DNA of 64,000 bases, taken from contig NZ_CP043450.1 in the NCBI RefSeq assembly GCF_003286415.2, forward strand, positions 2,232,001 through 2,296,000, given 5' to 3'. The position numbers and the translations under genes are program-made. The stretch is from Mucilaginibacter rubeus (GTDB taxonomy: Bacteria > Bacteroidota > Bacteroidia > Sphingobacteriales > Sphingobacteriaceae). Each line of letters opens with the position of its first letter. The first letter of the stretch is position 1. The notes beneath the pieces were generated by a model. The model worked only from the letters and a program-made list of their open reading frames with translations, searched no databases and was not told where the DNA came from. Shown here piece after piece: positions 44,088 through 52,775 of this stretch.

Positions 44088-44517
44088 ACTGGCTTACATC
44101 TCCATTATACCTGATGATTTCGCGTACAATGGTTGAGCTTATGGACGAATAGCCTGGTTTACTTACTATAAATATGCTTTCAATATCGGGAGCCAAAGAG
44201 TGGTTCATTTGCGCTATAGCCTTTTCGTATTCAAAGTCGGATACGGTACGGATGCCCCTGATCATGTATGCAGCACCTATGCTTTTACAGAAATTTACTG
44301 TAAGCCCTTCGTAGGCTATTACATGGATCCGTTCGTCATGCTCAAAAACAGCCCTGATCATTTGCTCGCGCTGTTCGATAGTTAAGAGCCCTTTCTTGCT
44401 GCTGTTTACGCCTATACCTATATAGAATTTATCAAACAACTCAACAGATCGCTTAACAATATCAACATGTGCCTTTGTGATGGGATCAAAGGAACCTGGA
44501 AAAAGGGCTATCTTCAT
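44056..44517 (-). CDS. coaD: Pantetheine-phosphate adenylyltransferase
   Basis: 153 residues. Makes dephospho-CoA from phosphopantetheine and ATP. Nucleotidyltransferase N-terminus KIALFPGSFDPITKAHVDI, YEGLTVNFC, IRGIRTVSDFEYE, and the ISSTIVREI end motif. The ATP-binding T-x-G-H motif reads TKAH, with Ala for Gly. The length is normal for CoaD. Its 3' end overlaps the NUDIX gene by 32 bp. Confidence 0.95.
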   Translation of the reverse strand: MKIALFPGSFDPITKAHVDIVKRSVELFDKFYIGIGVNSSKKGLLTIEQREQMIRAVFEHDERIHVIAYEGLTVNFCKSIGAAYMIRGIRTVSDFEYEKAIAQMNHSLAPDIESIFIVSKPGYSSISSTIVREIIRYNGDVSQFIPKEALPYL

Positions 44518-44648
44518 GCAGTAAAATTAGTGAATTGTTGATTGGTTGCTCAAGTGAAAATCTATTTTTTTTGCATGTTATCGCTATTATTTAACAAGAG
44601 GCAGACTTATCTTAAAAACGACCATTTATCCAATCAACTGTATCATCA

Positions 44649-45224
44649 CTAAACCAGCGAAGCTAATTGCGCATATTGCAGGAGCATAATTGTTTTACCA
44701 TCTTTTATTTCTCCGGTTTGCATCATTTGTAGGGCTTGGCTGAAGGGTAATTCCAAAACTTCGATATTTTCATTTTCATGTGCAAGGCCACCGCCGTCAC
44801 TAACTTTCATTGCTTTATTGTACTCGGCTACAAAAAAGTAAAGGATTTCGGTAACAGAGCCAGGCGACATGTATGCCTCAAAAACCTTTTTCACATCAGT
44901 TATTTTATAACCAGTTTCTTCTTCAGTTTCCTTACGGATGCAGTCTTCCGGATTGTCCTTATCAAGCAGGCCCGCGCAACATTCAATCAGCATCCCATCC
45001 GGATTACCATTAATATAGGTCGGTAACCTGAATTGCCTTGTTAATATGACAGATTGCTGCGCCTTATTGTAAAGCAAAATAGTTGCGCCATTACCACGGT
45101 CATAAGCCTCGCGACTTTGAACCGAAGTATTTCCATTGTTTTCCTTAACCTGATAAGTTACTTTTTTTAGTGTATACCAGTTATCTGATAAAATATCGGT
45201 ACTAAGAATTTCTATTTGATTCAT
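44649..45224 (-). CDS. NUDIX hydrolase, NudK/ADP-ribose pyrophosphatase-like
   Basis: 191 residues. Strands preceding the box ([39 protein letters not shown]) are as in the GDP-mannose/ADP-sugar pyrophosphatase subgroup. The Nudix box contains [10 protein letters not shown], followed by the [19 protein letters not shown] segment typical of this branch. Probably hydrolyses GDP-mannose or ADP-ribose. Divergent from the DeoR regulator. Confidence 0.9.
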   Translation of the reverse strand: MNQIEILSTDILSDNWYTLKKVTYQVKENNGNTSVQSREAYDRGNGATILLYNKAQQSVILTRQFRLPTYINGNPDGMLIECCAGLLDKDNPEDCIRKETEEETGYKITDVKKVFEAYMSPGSVTEILYFFVAEYNKAMKVSDGGGLAHENENIEVLELPFSQALQMMQTGEIKDGKTIMLLQYAQLASLV

Positions 45225-45283
45225 TTTTATTTGATTGTTTTTGATTAATAATGATTATTTTTGAACGAATTAAGATAAATAAA

Positions 45284-46036
45284 ATGAACTTTCCTAAAAG
45301 AAAACAAAAAATAATTGAGCAACTCAATCAAACGGGAGAGGTTGATATTAAACAATTGGCAACCGAGTTGGATATTTCAGAGATCACTATCAGACGAGAT
45401 TTAAACCAATTGGCCGCGGACGGTTTGCTTTATCGCACCCACGGCGGAGCTACCAAAGTTAACCCTCTTGAAAGGCCGCATAGTTTTGTGAATAAAAGCG
45501 CACAAAATGCAGGCGTTAAAGATGCTATTTGCCGCCTGGCTGCAGCGCAGATCAACGATGGCGATATTATTTTTATGGATTGTGGCAGCACGGTTTTCAG
45601 ACTTTGTCAGTTCATCAAAAACAAGAAGATAAAGGTGATAACAAATTCATTACCTGTAATATATGAGCTTCAGGATTGCGCCGTAAGTGTCAATATAATA
45701 GGAGGGGAACTGGACAAAGAGCGACAAGCCGTACACGGCACAACAGCCATTGAGCATATCAACAAATACCGGGCAACCAAGGCTTTTTTAGGTATTGATG
45801 GTATTTCAGAAGCCGGGCTGTTTGCCAATAGCGAACACGAAGCATCCATTACTTCTGCTTTCGCCGCTAATAGCGCTTATACCTATATTTTGTGCGACGC
45901 CACCAAAATCGGAAAAGAAACCTACCTTAATTTTGCAGGATTAAATTTGATTAGCGCCATTATTACTAATGGAGACGAGGATAGCCTGCTTTTTCTTAAA
46001 AGAAATGGTGTAACTGTGCTAAGTACAAAAAGGTAA
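45284..46036 (+). CDS. DeoR/GlpR family transcriptional regulator
   Basis: 250 residues from ATG 45284 (MNFPKRKQKIIEQLNQ). The ATG at 45251 would add 11 atypical residues. DeoR HTH: VDIKQLATELDISEITIRRDLNQL, then GLLYRTHGGA. The C-terminal sugar-phosphate-sensing domain (~75-240) has DIIFMDCGST, VITNSLPV, NIIGGEL and AFLGIDGISEAGLF. It likely represses a sugar-metabolism operon; the target is not evident here, since it diverges from a NUDIX gene. Confidence 0.93.
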   Translation: MNFPKRKQKIIEQLNQTGEVDIKQLATELDISEITIRRDLNQLAADGLLYRTHGGATKVNPLERPHSFVNKSAQNAGVKDAICRLAAAQINDGDIIFMDCGSTVFRLCQFIKNKKIKVITNSLPVIYELQDCAVSVNIIGGELDKERQAVHGTTAIEHINKYRATKAFLGIDGISEAGLFANSEHEASITSAFAANSAYTYILCDATKIGKETYLNFAGLNLISAIITNGDEDSLLFLKRNGVTVLSTKR

Positions 46037-46052
46037 ATGTGCAATTAGTTTT

Positions 46053-47060
46053 TTACTTAATGTCTTGCACAAAGCCATAGCGTTTGGCAAGTGCACTGCC
46101 GGTGGGTATCTCGTTAAAAGCGAAGTAAAAAATATGTTTATTGTTTTTATCAATTCCTTTAAATACTGAACCGATCACTTTTTGCAATTCCTGATTCTCG
46201 GCTTTTAAGGCAACGGTATCCGTAAGTTTAATATTGCTTTTATATTTTATTAGTGGAAATACACCAGCTTTTGCAGGATCGTTAATAAATTGAGGGCTTA
46301 CTGAAAATAACTGCGGGGCAGTTTTTAGTTGTTTTACTGCTAATGGTAGTTTGTATTGATTGTTAGCTTCCTTTAAAATTTTGTTATAAAAGTTCTTCAT
46401 CACATCTTCTTCTTTGTATTTAAAGAACTTACCACCTGGCTGCGCAATTTCAGATGCAATTGATATCATATCTATGGCATCGATAATATCCTTTTGTTGA
46501 TAATGCGTAAAGGCTTCACTGTAATATTCGGGGGCAGTTTTTCCAAGTACTTCGTAATTGCCCAGGTTTAATATATTAAGTTTCCAGCCGTTATCGTATC
46601 GCCCATAAACGGCGAGTACTAAGGCACTAAAAGTGGGTAGCTTTACCTTTAATACGGATACGTACATCTCCGCGTTCAAAGCCAGATAGTCTACAGTGTA
46701 GTTGTTTTCGGCCTTGTCACTTGTAACCAAGGTGTTTTTATTGTTGGCAGCAACGTTTCTGGTGTAATATTCATCAATGATCTCATAGTTATCATTCTTA
46801 ACCGCGGTATGGTATTGTGCAACAACAGAATCTAAGCCGGCTTCCGACTTTTGGAGCAATGCGGGTGATGCAAGTTGCTTTACTCCCGCAGCATTGTTTT
46901 CCGCCATGGCCTTAATAAGCTTTTTATTTAACGTAGCCATTTCTTCCCTCAAATCTGGGTCAATTCTGTCGTTTTTCCAGCTTCCCCAGGCACCGAAACG
47001 GCAACTAAATAAACAACTTACTACGGATAAAACTAAAATGAAGGTTAAGGTTTTTTTCAT
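46053..47060 (-). CDS. Hypothetical lipoprotein
   Basis: 335 residues. Signal MKKTLTFILVLSVVSCLFSC with a Cys at 16 or 20 for lipidation. The N-terminal ~160 residues resemble an NTF2/DUF3887-like fold (RLIKAMAENNAAGVKQLASPALL-type helix, then strands). The rest is mixed. No specific family recognised. Same strand as rsmD, 14 bp after it, so probably co-transcribed. Confidence 0.8.
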   Translation of the reverse strand: MKKTLTFILVLSVVSCLFSCRFGAWGSWKNDRIDPDLREEMATLNKKLIKAMAENNAAGVKQLASPALLQKSEAGLDSVVAQYHTAVKNDNYEIIDEYYTRNVAANNKNTLVTSDKAENNYTVDYLALNAEMYVSVLKVKLPTFSALVLAVYGRYDNGWKLNILNLGNYEVLGKTAPEYYSEAFTHYQQKDIIDAIDMISIASEIAQPGGKFFKYKEEDVMKNFYNKILKEANNQYKLPLAVKQLKTAPQLFSVSPQFINDPAKAGVFPLIKYKSNIKLTDTVALKAENQELQKVIGSVFKGIDKNNKHIFYFAFNEIPTGSALAKRYGFVQDIK

Positions 47061-47074
47061 GGATGAGGGTTAGG

Positions 47075-47611
47075 TTATGGGTATCGAAAAAAAGAAAAAG
47101 ACGAATGGCCATATTTCCTTTGTTCAACAAATGCAGGATGATTGCTCAGATTTTGCAACGATTGGTGTTCAACTATCAGCAGGCCATCAGGCTTAAGCAA
47201 ATTCTTTTCAAAAATAACTTTCGGTAAATCAGGGATCCTGTTTAAATCATACGGCGGATCTGCAAATATCAGGTCGTATTGCTCGGTTTCTACATTCAGA
47301 TATTTAAATACATCTTCCCGGTAAGTTTTTATCTGCGTAAGCTTATGCTGGCGCGATGTGTCTTTAAGGTAATTAACACAATGAACGCTCCTGTCAACAG
47401 AGATAACTTCAGAAGCACCGCGCGAAGCAAATTCAAGCGAAATATTACCTGTACCGCTAAATAGGTCAAGTACTTTAATACCTTCAAACTCAATTTGGTT
47501 AAGCAGGATATTAAACAAGGCCTCTTTTGCAAGGTCGGTTGTGGGGCGAACAGGAAGATTTTTTGGCGGATTAAGCCTCAATCCTTTTAAACTACCTCCG
47601 ATAATGCGCAT
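47075..47611 (-). CDS. rsmD: 16S rRNA (guanine966-N2)-methyltransferase
   Basis: 178 residues. MRIIGGSLKGLRL start and RPTTDLAKEALFNIL are the RsmD hallmarks. SAM motif I is KVLDLFSGTGNISLEFASRG, and the catalytic N6/N2-type motif is DPPYDL. Modifies G966 of 16S rRNA during 30S assembly. It overlaps the upstream DUF3822 gene by 25 bp, a pairing seen in other Bacteroidota. Confidence 0.95.
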   Translation of the reverse strand: MRIIGGSLKGLRLNPPKNLPVRPTTDLAKEALFNILLNQIEFEGIKVLDLFSGTGNISLEFASRGASEVISVDRSVHCVNYLKDTSRQHKLTQIKTYREDVFKYLNVETEQYDLIFADPPYDLNRIPDLPKVIFEKNLLKPDGLLIVEHQSLQNLSNHPAFVEQRKYGHSSFSFFRYP

Positions 47612-48399
47612 AATGAAAGAGCCGATATAGATAATACCCTGTGTGCTATAACCTCCGATGGTAATTGTAATACCTGTAAGCTGTTTACCTCGGCCTTCCC
47701 AAAAAACTCTGCCAGACGAGTCAGGCTTTTGCTATCGGCTTCAATGTTTCCGCTAACATATAGGCTGGTATATTTGGCATCAAGGCTAAGCTCATTAGCT
47801 ACCAGCACGGCAAAGTAAAGGAGTTCGTCATCCCCATTAAAATCAAACGAGTTGTAAAAGCGCAGTTTATCTTGCGAAAAGTGCGCTATCTCAACTTTGT
47901 CTTTTTCAATATTGAGGTAGAGGTAGTTATTGCCAGGATTGTTCTGCGCGATAGCAGTTAACCAGCCTTTTGATGTGTAAACAGTATTGCGGATACCAAA
48001 TTCATCGGCGGCATTTACAATGGTTTCGCTGGTGTTATATATAATGATATTTTCCTTGTCTAATATTTGAGCTAAAACTTTACTGTTGGGCTTCGTATCC
48101 AGAAAACGGGCCAGGTTCGGTAACCGTTCGTCCGAAAATAGTGCTGTTGGTACAAGGGTAAAGCTATGGGCAGGCAAGCCGATAATCATTTGCCTGTATT
48201 TGGCAGATAAAAGATCAAGCAATTCCTGCGGATCGCTCAGTTCGTCAAAAGGGTAATTTTCGGCCCAGGCTATTAGTTTGCCATTTTCGGTGATTGCATA
48301 TGAAAACGAATTGTTTTCAACCTGAATTAATAAAACATAGTCTTCAGTTTTATCTAAACTAAAGTTATCGTCGTGGTAGGTATAATTGTGTTCGTTCAT
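47587..48399 (-). CDS. DUF3822 family protein
   Basis: 270 residues with an actin/Hsp70-like alternation of strands (YVLLIQVENNSFSYAITENGKLIAW, NNYLYLNIEKDKVEIAHF). This family is confined to Bacteroidota and commonly precedes rsmD, as here with a 25-bp overlap. Role unknown; linkage suggests a part in ribosome or envelope housekeeping (inference). Confidence 0.88.
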   Translation of the reverse strand: MNEHNYTYHDDNFSLDKTEDYVLLIQVENNSFSYAITENGKLIAWAENYPFDELSDPQELLDLLSAKYRQMIIGLPAHSFTLVPTALFSDERLPNLARFLDTKPNSKVLAQILDKENIIIYNTSETIVNAADEFGIRNTVYTSKGWLTAIAQNNPGNNYLYLNIEKDKVEIAHFSQDKLRFYNSFDFNGDDELLYFAVLVANELSLDAKYTSLYVSGNIEADSKSLTRLAEFFGKAEVNSLQVLQLPSEVIAHRVLSISALSLCALSEVV

Positions 48400-48636
48400 G
48401 CCTGTTTAACAAAAGTAGCATTTTTTTAATTCCTGCGCGGTTTTCAGAAAACGTAGGAGTATAAATCGGTAAAATATTAATCCTTCAAGCATAATTATTC
48501 CTTTTCAAAAAGCAATAATATTATGTCACAGCTTTATTCTGCAACAATGAATTTACTATATCAGTATATTTTCTTGTTTTGTTTTGGTGTTGACTATCAG
48601 TAAATTATGCTTATATTTATAAAACACGCTATAGTT

Positions 48637-48972
48637 ATGGATATACTGCCTTATCTGCCGGTTATACTGGTTTTTACAATGAAAATGGCTTGTTTCCTTT
48701 TCGGCTATTTAACAATCAGGTTAGGATACAAATTAATAAATAGCGGAGTAAAGGGCGAGTTTAAATTTTCAGCAGGCTATCACGGAGTTAAAGGCGGATT
48801 AGTCAGTTCATCTCCCGGATTACTATTTGTTTTATTAGGAATAATACTTATTGCTTTTGCTATTAAAGTAGAAAAGCCTTATGAGATTAATAAAAATTCT
48901 GCTCCATCTAACTTATATGCGCCGGCTATACCAACTGATTTCGACCCTTTACCAAAACCTGATAAAAAATGA
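48637..48972 (+). CDS. Small membrane protein
   Basis: 111 residues from ATG 48637 (MDILPYLPVILVFTM); the ATG at 48607 is an alternative. Two hydrophobic segments: residues ~3-30 and ~65-85 (LLFVLLGIILIAFAI), with a Pro-rich tail. The stop overlaps the next start (ATGA). Two-gene operon with a TPR-like protein; function unknown. Confidence 0.65.
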   Translation: MDILPYLPVILVFTMKMACFLFGYLTIRLGYKLINSGVKGEFKFSAGYHGVKGGLVSSSPGLLFVLLGIILIAFAIKVEKPYEINKNSAPSNLYAPAIPTDFDPLPKPDKK

Positions 48973-49319
48973 AAACGTTAATTTTAGTTTTATTGATCAT
49001 TTATTCTGCTTGGCAAACTGAAACTTTTGAGCAAAGTTATCAGGAAGGATTTGCTTTTTTACAAGCCAGGAATTTCCAGAGTGCAATAGCAAAGTTTAAA
49101 TATTCATATAAGATTAACCGCAATTATAAAACGGCGTATTACATAGCTTTATGTTATAGTAGAATGCATAGTGTTGATAGTTGTAAGAAATATGCTCAAA
49201 TAGTGATGAATGATAGTCAAACTCCCGCCAATTATAAACTGGAAAGCCGAAATATGTACAATTCAACACAAAGTAATATTAGTGTTTCCGGGCGTATGGA
49301 ATCCGAAACAGATAAATAA
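48969..49319 (+). CDS. Small exported TPR-like protein
   Basis: 116 residues. Short signal (MKTLILVLLIIYSAWQ), then a TPR-like pair SYQEGFAFLQARNFQSAIAKF and NYKTAYYIALCYSRM. 4-bp overlap with the upstream membrane-protein gene. Function unknown; probably acts with that partner. Confidence 0.7.
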   Translation: MKTLILVLLIIYSAWQTETFEQSYQEGFAFLQARNFQSAIAKFKYSYKINRNYKTAYYIALCYSRMHSVDSCKKYAQIVMNDSQTPANYKLESRNMYNSTQSNISVSGRMESETDK

Positions 49320-49320
49320 C

Positions 49321-49794
49321 TTACATAACCACCCTAAGCAAAAAATAGAGTGTTATCATAACCAATATCGGTTTTAAAACGGGCTTTGGATAATAATCAT
49401 TATCGGGGAATGATTTTTTGAAGAAATATTGTGTAAGTATCAATGCTCCTATAATTCCAATTGCAATGTTTAAACCGGCTAACAAAAATGTTGCTTTAAG
49501 CTGGTCGGGGGTAGGCTGGCCGCCTTTTGAAGCTACATTTAAGGCATCAACAACAAGTTTTAAATTAATGCCGGAGTATGCTACAGCCAGGTTTGATCCG
49601 TAAAAAAACACGGCCATGAAAGCTATAACCGGTGGAATAGCCCTTTTGTAACCTGCGTTGTATAAATTGATAATGAGCAGTACTCCTCCGAATATAAAAT
49701 TGAAAAAGGAAAACCAAAATATGGCCCGCTTTGAATATATATCTACAAAATCGTCTTCCTGGTAGCTTTCCTCTTTGTTTTCGTCAAATTCCAT
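49321..49794 (-). CDS. Membrane protein with about four TM segments
   Basis: 157 residues. Acidic N-terminus (MEFDENKEESYQEDDFVD), then hydrophobic spans at ~25-45, ~52-72, ~100-125 and ~138-156. No family recognised. Divergent from the RecD-like helicase (57 bp between starts). Confidence 0.75.
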   Translation of the reverse strand: MEFDENKEESYQEDDFVDIYSKRAIFWFSFFNFIFGGVLLIINLYNAGYKRAIPPVIAFMAVFFYGSNLAVAYSGINLKLVVDALNVASKGGQPTPDQLKATFLLAGLNIAIGIIGALILTQYFFKKSFPDNDYYPKPVLKPILVMITLYFLLRVVM

Positions 49795-49851
49795 GGCTCA
49801 AATGTAAAACTAATCTTACTGAATTAAATTACTAATCATCATTTTTGCAGG

Positions 49852-51273
49852 GTGTCAACTCCCGATCATATCCGTCAGTCATTTCCGCACGAGCCAACAG
49901 GCCAGCAAACCGAACTTTTTGGCAAGCTTCATGCTTTTTTAAAAAGCACCGATGGCGACGAATGCTTTATTTTGAAAGGTTATGCCGGTACCGGTAAAAC
50001 AACGATAGTAGGGGCCCTGGTAAAAGCGCTAAAGCATTATAACTACAAAGCAGTACTGTTGGCTCCAACGGGGCGGGCAGCTAAGGTTATTACCAATTAT
50101 TCGGGGCGCAAAGCTTTTACTATCCATAAACGTATTTACCGTAAAAAATCGGCGTTAACCATTGATGACGGTTTTGCCCTTGCTGATAACCTGGCCAGCG
50201 ATACCCTTTTTATTGTGGACGAAGCTTCCATGATTTCGGATGAGGCAATGGGGAGCAACCATGTTTCGTTATTGTTTGATTTGCTGAGGTACGTTTACAA
50301 CGATAAAAACTGTAAGCTGGTATTAGTAGGAGATACAGCACAATTACCTCCTGTAGGTGCCGATAACAGCCCTGCGCTTGATGAGCAGGTCATGAATGGG
50401 AAATTTGGTATTACCATATTTAAATATGAGCTTACTGAGGTATTAAGGCAACAAAAGGATTCGGGCATATTATTTAATGCTACAAACATCCGCGACCTTA
50501 TTCGCACAGAAACTATTGAAGCTCCCCAAATTGTCACCAAAGGGTTTAAGGATGTGTTCAGGATGACCGGCGAGCGTTTGCCCGAGGGTTTAGAATATGC
50601 ATATCGTAAATATGGGCATGATCGTACACTTATCATTTGCCGGTCAAATAAAAATGCCAACCTGTACAACGGGCAGATCCGTAACCGTATTTTGTATCGT
50701 GAGGAAGAACTTACCGGCGGCGATCAGATCATGATTGTTAAGAACAATTACTTTTGGCTGCAGGATAAGGATGAAAATAGTACCGCGTTTATAGCCAATG
50801 GTGATATTGCCCGGATAGTGAAAGTACGGCGCACCGAAGAGATGTATGGCTTACGCTTTGCCGATGTTCAATTGGAATTTATTGATTATGCCGAAGATCC
50901 TACGCTTGATTGTAAGGTGCTGCTTGATACCCTTTATGCCGATTCGCCGGCGTTGAGCCAGGAAAATCAAAAATTATTTTACCAGGAAGTAATGAAGGAC
51001 TATGAGCATTTGCCCAATAAACGGGCCATGCACAACGAGTTGAAGCTTAACCCTTATTACAATGCCTTACAAATAAAATTTGCTTATGCCATCACCTGTC
51101 ATAAAGCTCAGGGCGGACAATGGGACGCGGTTTTTGTTGATCAGGGCTATGTAACAGACGAGATGATCAATATGGATTTTCTGCGTTGGTTTTATACCGC
51201 GCTCACCCGCGCCACTACCGAATTGTTTTTGGTAAACTTTGATAACAGGTTTTATAAATTAAAGGAAGAATAA
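49852..51273 (+). CDS. RecD-like ATP-dependent DNA helicase (SF1)
   Basis: 473 residues from a GTG start at 49852. Walker A KGYAGTGKTTIVGAL, Walker B VDEASMISDEA, VGDTAQLPPVGADNSP (motif III), and the UvrD_C_2 end ITCHKAQGGQWDAVFVDQG then FYTALTRAT. This is a short RecD2/Dda-type helicase without RecBC partners, found in many Bacteroidota and probably involved in DNA repair or replication restart. GTG is chosen because no ATG lies upstream in frame and the sequence is family-like from the first residues. Confidence 0.92.
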   Translation: MSTPDHIRQSFPHEPTGQQTELFGKLHAFLKSTDGDECFILKGYAGTGKTTIVGALVKALKHYNYKAVLLAPTGRAAKVITNYSGRKAFTIHKRIYRKKSALTIDDGFALADNLASDTLFIVDEASMISDEAMGSNHVSLLFDLLRYVYNDKNCKLVLVGDTAQLPPVGADNSPALDEQVMNGKFGITIFKYELTEVLRQQKDSGILFNATNIRDLIRTETIEAPQIVTKGFKDVFRMTGERLPEGLEYAYRKYGHDRTLIICRSNKNANLYNGQIRNRILYREEELTGGDQIMIVKNNYFWLQDKDENSTAFIANGDIARIVKVRRTEEMYGLRFADVQLEFIDYAEDPTLDCKVLLDTLYADSPALSQENQKLFYQEVMKDYEHLPNKRAMHNELKLNPYYNALQIKFAYAITCHKAQGGQWDAVFVDQGYVTDEMINMDFLRWFYTALTRATTELFLVNFDNRFYKLKEE

Positions 51274-51285
51274 TTACGCAGGCCC

Positions 51286-52625
51286 TTAAAATGGATTAGT
51301 TGCCGGCAGCGTGATTCTGAAGGTTGATCCCTGTCCCTCGGTGCTGGTAACAGTAATAATGCCATTGTGTTTTTCGATAATCTGGCGCACTATGCTCAAA
51401 CCAAGCCCCGTTGACTTTTCGCCGCGTAAACCAGTACGGCCCGCTTTTGAAAACCGATTGAAGATCTCTGGAAGCATGTCGGCCGGAATGCCCATACCGT
51501 AATCCTGAACCTCGATAGTCACTACATCTGTTTGTTTAGCCAGGCGTATATCTACACGGTCACGGTCTTTCGAAAACTTTACAGCATTGCTGATCAGGTT
51601 GTCAATAACCCTGTGGAATTTTTCGTGATTGATGTGCGCGTTTACAGCAGCTGTATGACTAATGAACAGCACATTAACCTTGTTTCCTTGTTGTAAGTTC
51701 CATTGGCTCACAATATTGTTTAGCCACTGGTTCAGTTCAGTATTTTGGGTTAGAAAAACAGCTATATTTTCATTTTTGGCAGCCTCCAGTAAGTCATCAA
51801 TGATGCTCCTTGCTTTTACGCATGATGCCTTCATCATATTGATGTTATCTTGGGTGTCCTCATCCACCTCATCAAGCTCCATCATCATGGCTATAGATTC
51901 AACCGCTCCTATAGGGTTACGCAGGTCATGGGCAACCATCCTAATACCTGGTTTTTAAATTCGCTGGCTTTTTCTATCTCGGCATTTTTCTCACGAATCT
52001 CGATCACCTGTAAGTAGTAATTGGCTTTGTAAGTGAAAAAATACCTTGAGGTAAAATAAAAGCCAGAAAGTAAAATGGCGGATATTAACTGGTTATACAG
52101 CATATCCGTAGCCGGGGTTTGGCTGTAAAATAGCAGGGAAGTGAAAAACACCTCAACGGCTACAAGCAGCAATATAGTTTCATAGTACTCAAAAACAAAT
52201 ATTACGCTGATCAGGCTCAAAGCAACAAGATATAACGTGAGCGCGTTGCTTGGATCAGAGGTAGCTATAAAGCTCGAATACATTCCGCAAACAATAATAT
52301 AAAGCGAAAACAAAAACACAAGCAGCGACATACCTGTTGTTGCTTTTTTGTGGCTTTTGAAACTTGCTATAAAAAGATTGCTCGCTATCAGAAAAATAGG
52401 CGTAACTATAATGAAAACCCAATTACTGAAACTAAACTCGGGGAAATTTTGAGCCTTTGTTAAACTAACCGGGAACACGAGGTAAAGGGCGCGGATAATT
52501 ACGTTGAGCACCAAAAATATCATACTGGCGCCTCTTATAGCCACCAGGTTTTGGTAGGTATAGTAGTCGCGGTATTGCGAACGGTATTTTATCGGAAGGC
52601 TGTTAAAAAAGAAATGGGTATTCAC
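51286..52625 (-). pseudogene. Membrane sensor histidine kinase split by a 1-bp frameshift
   Basis: The upstream frame (52625 down to 51909) encodes a six-TM sensor region and linker helix EIREKNAEIEKASEFKNQVLG, then runs out of frame into WLPMTCVTL. The downstream frame (51939 to 51286) encodes the rest of the kinase: H-box MVAHDLRNPIGA, N box NAVKFSK, G1 VQDYGMGIP and G2 GLGLSIVRQI. Inserting one A at 51939/51940 (minus strand GGATGG to GGAATGG) restores an uninterrupted QVLGMVAHDLRNP. Both halves look otherwise intact, so the mutation is recent or a sequencing error. Confidence 0.85.
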
Positions 52626-52775
52626 CTGATATTATAGCATAGATTATAACAAAACTATGAATTTATTTCTGGTTTATGTAACAGGGATATGACAAAACGC
52701 CATTCGGTTTTGTAATTGAATGACATTTTTTCACTATAGGTTAAATGGCAGATTATTTGATCACAACTAATCACT

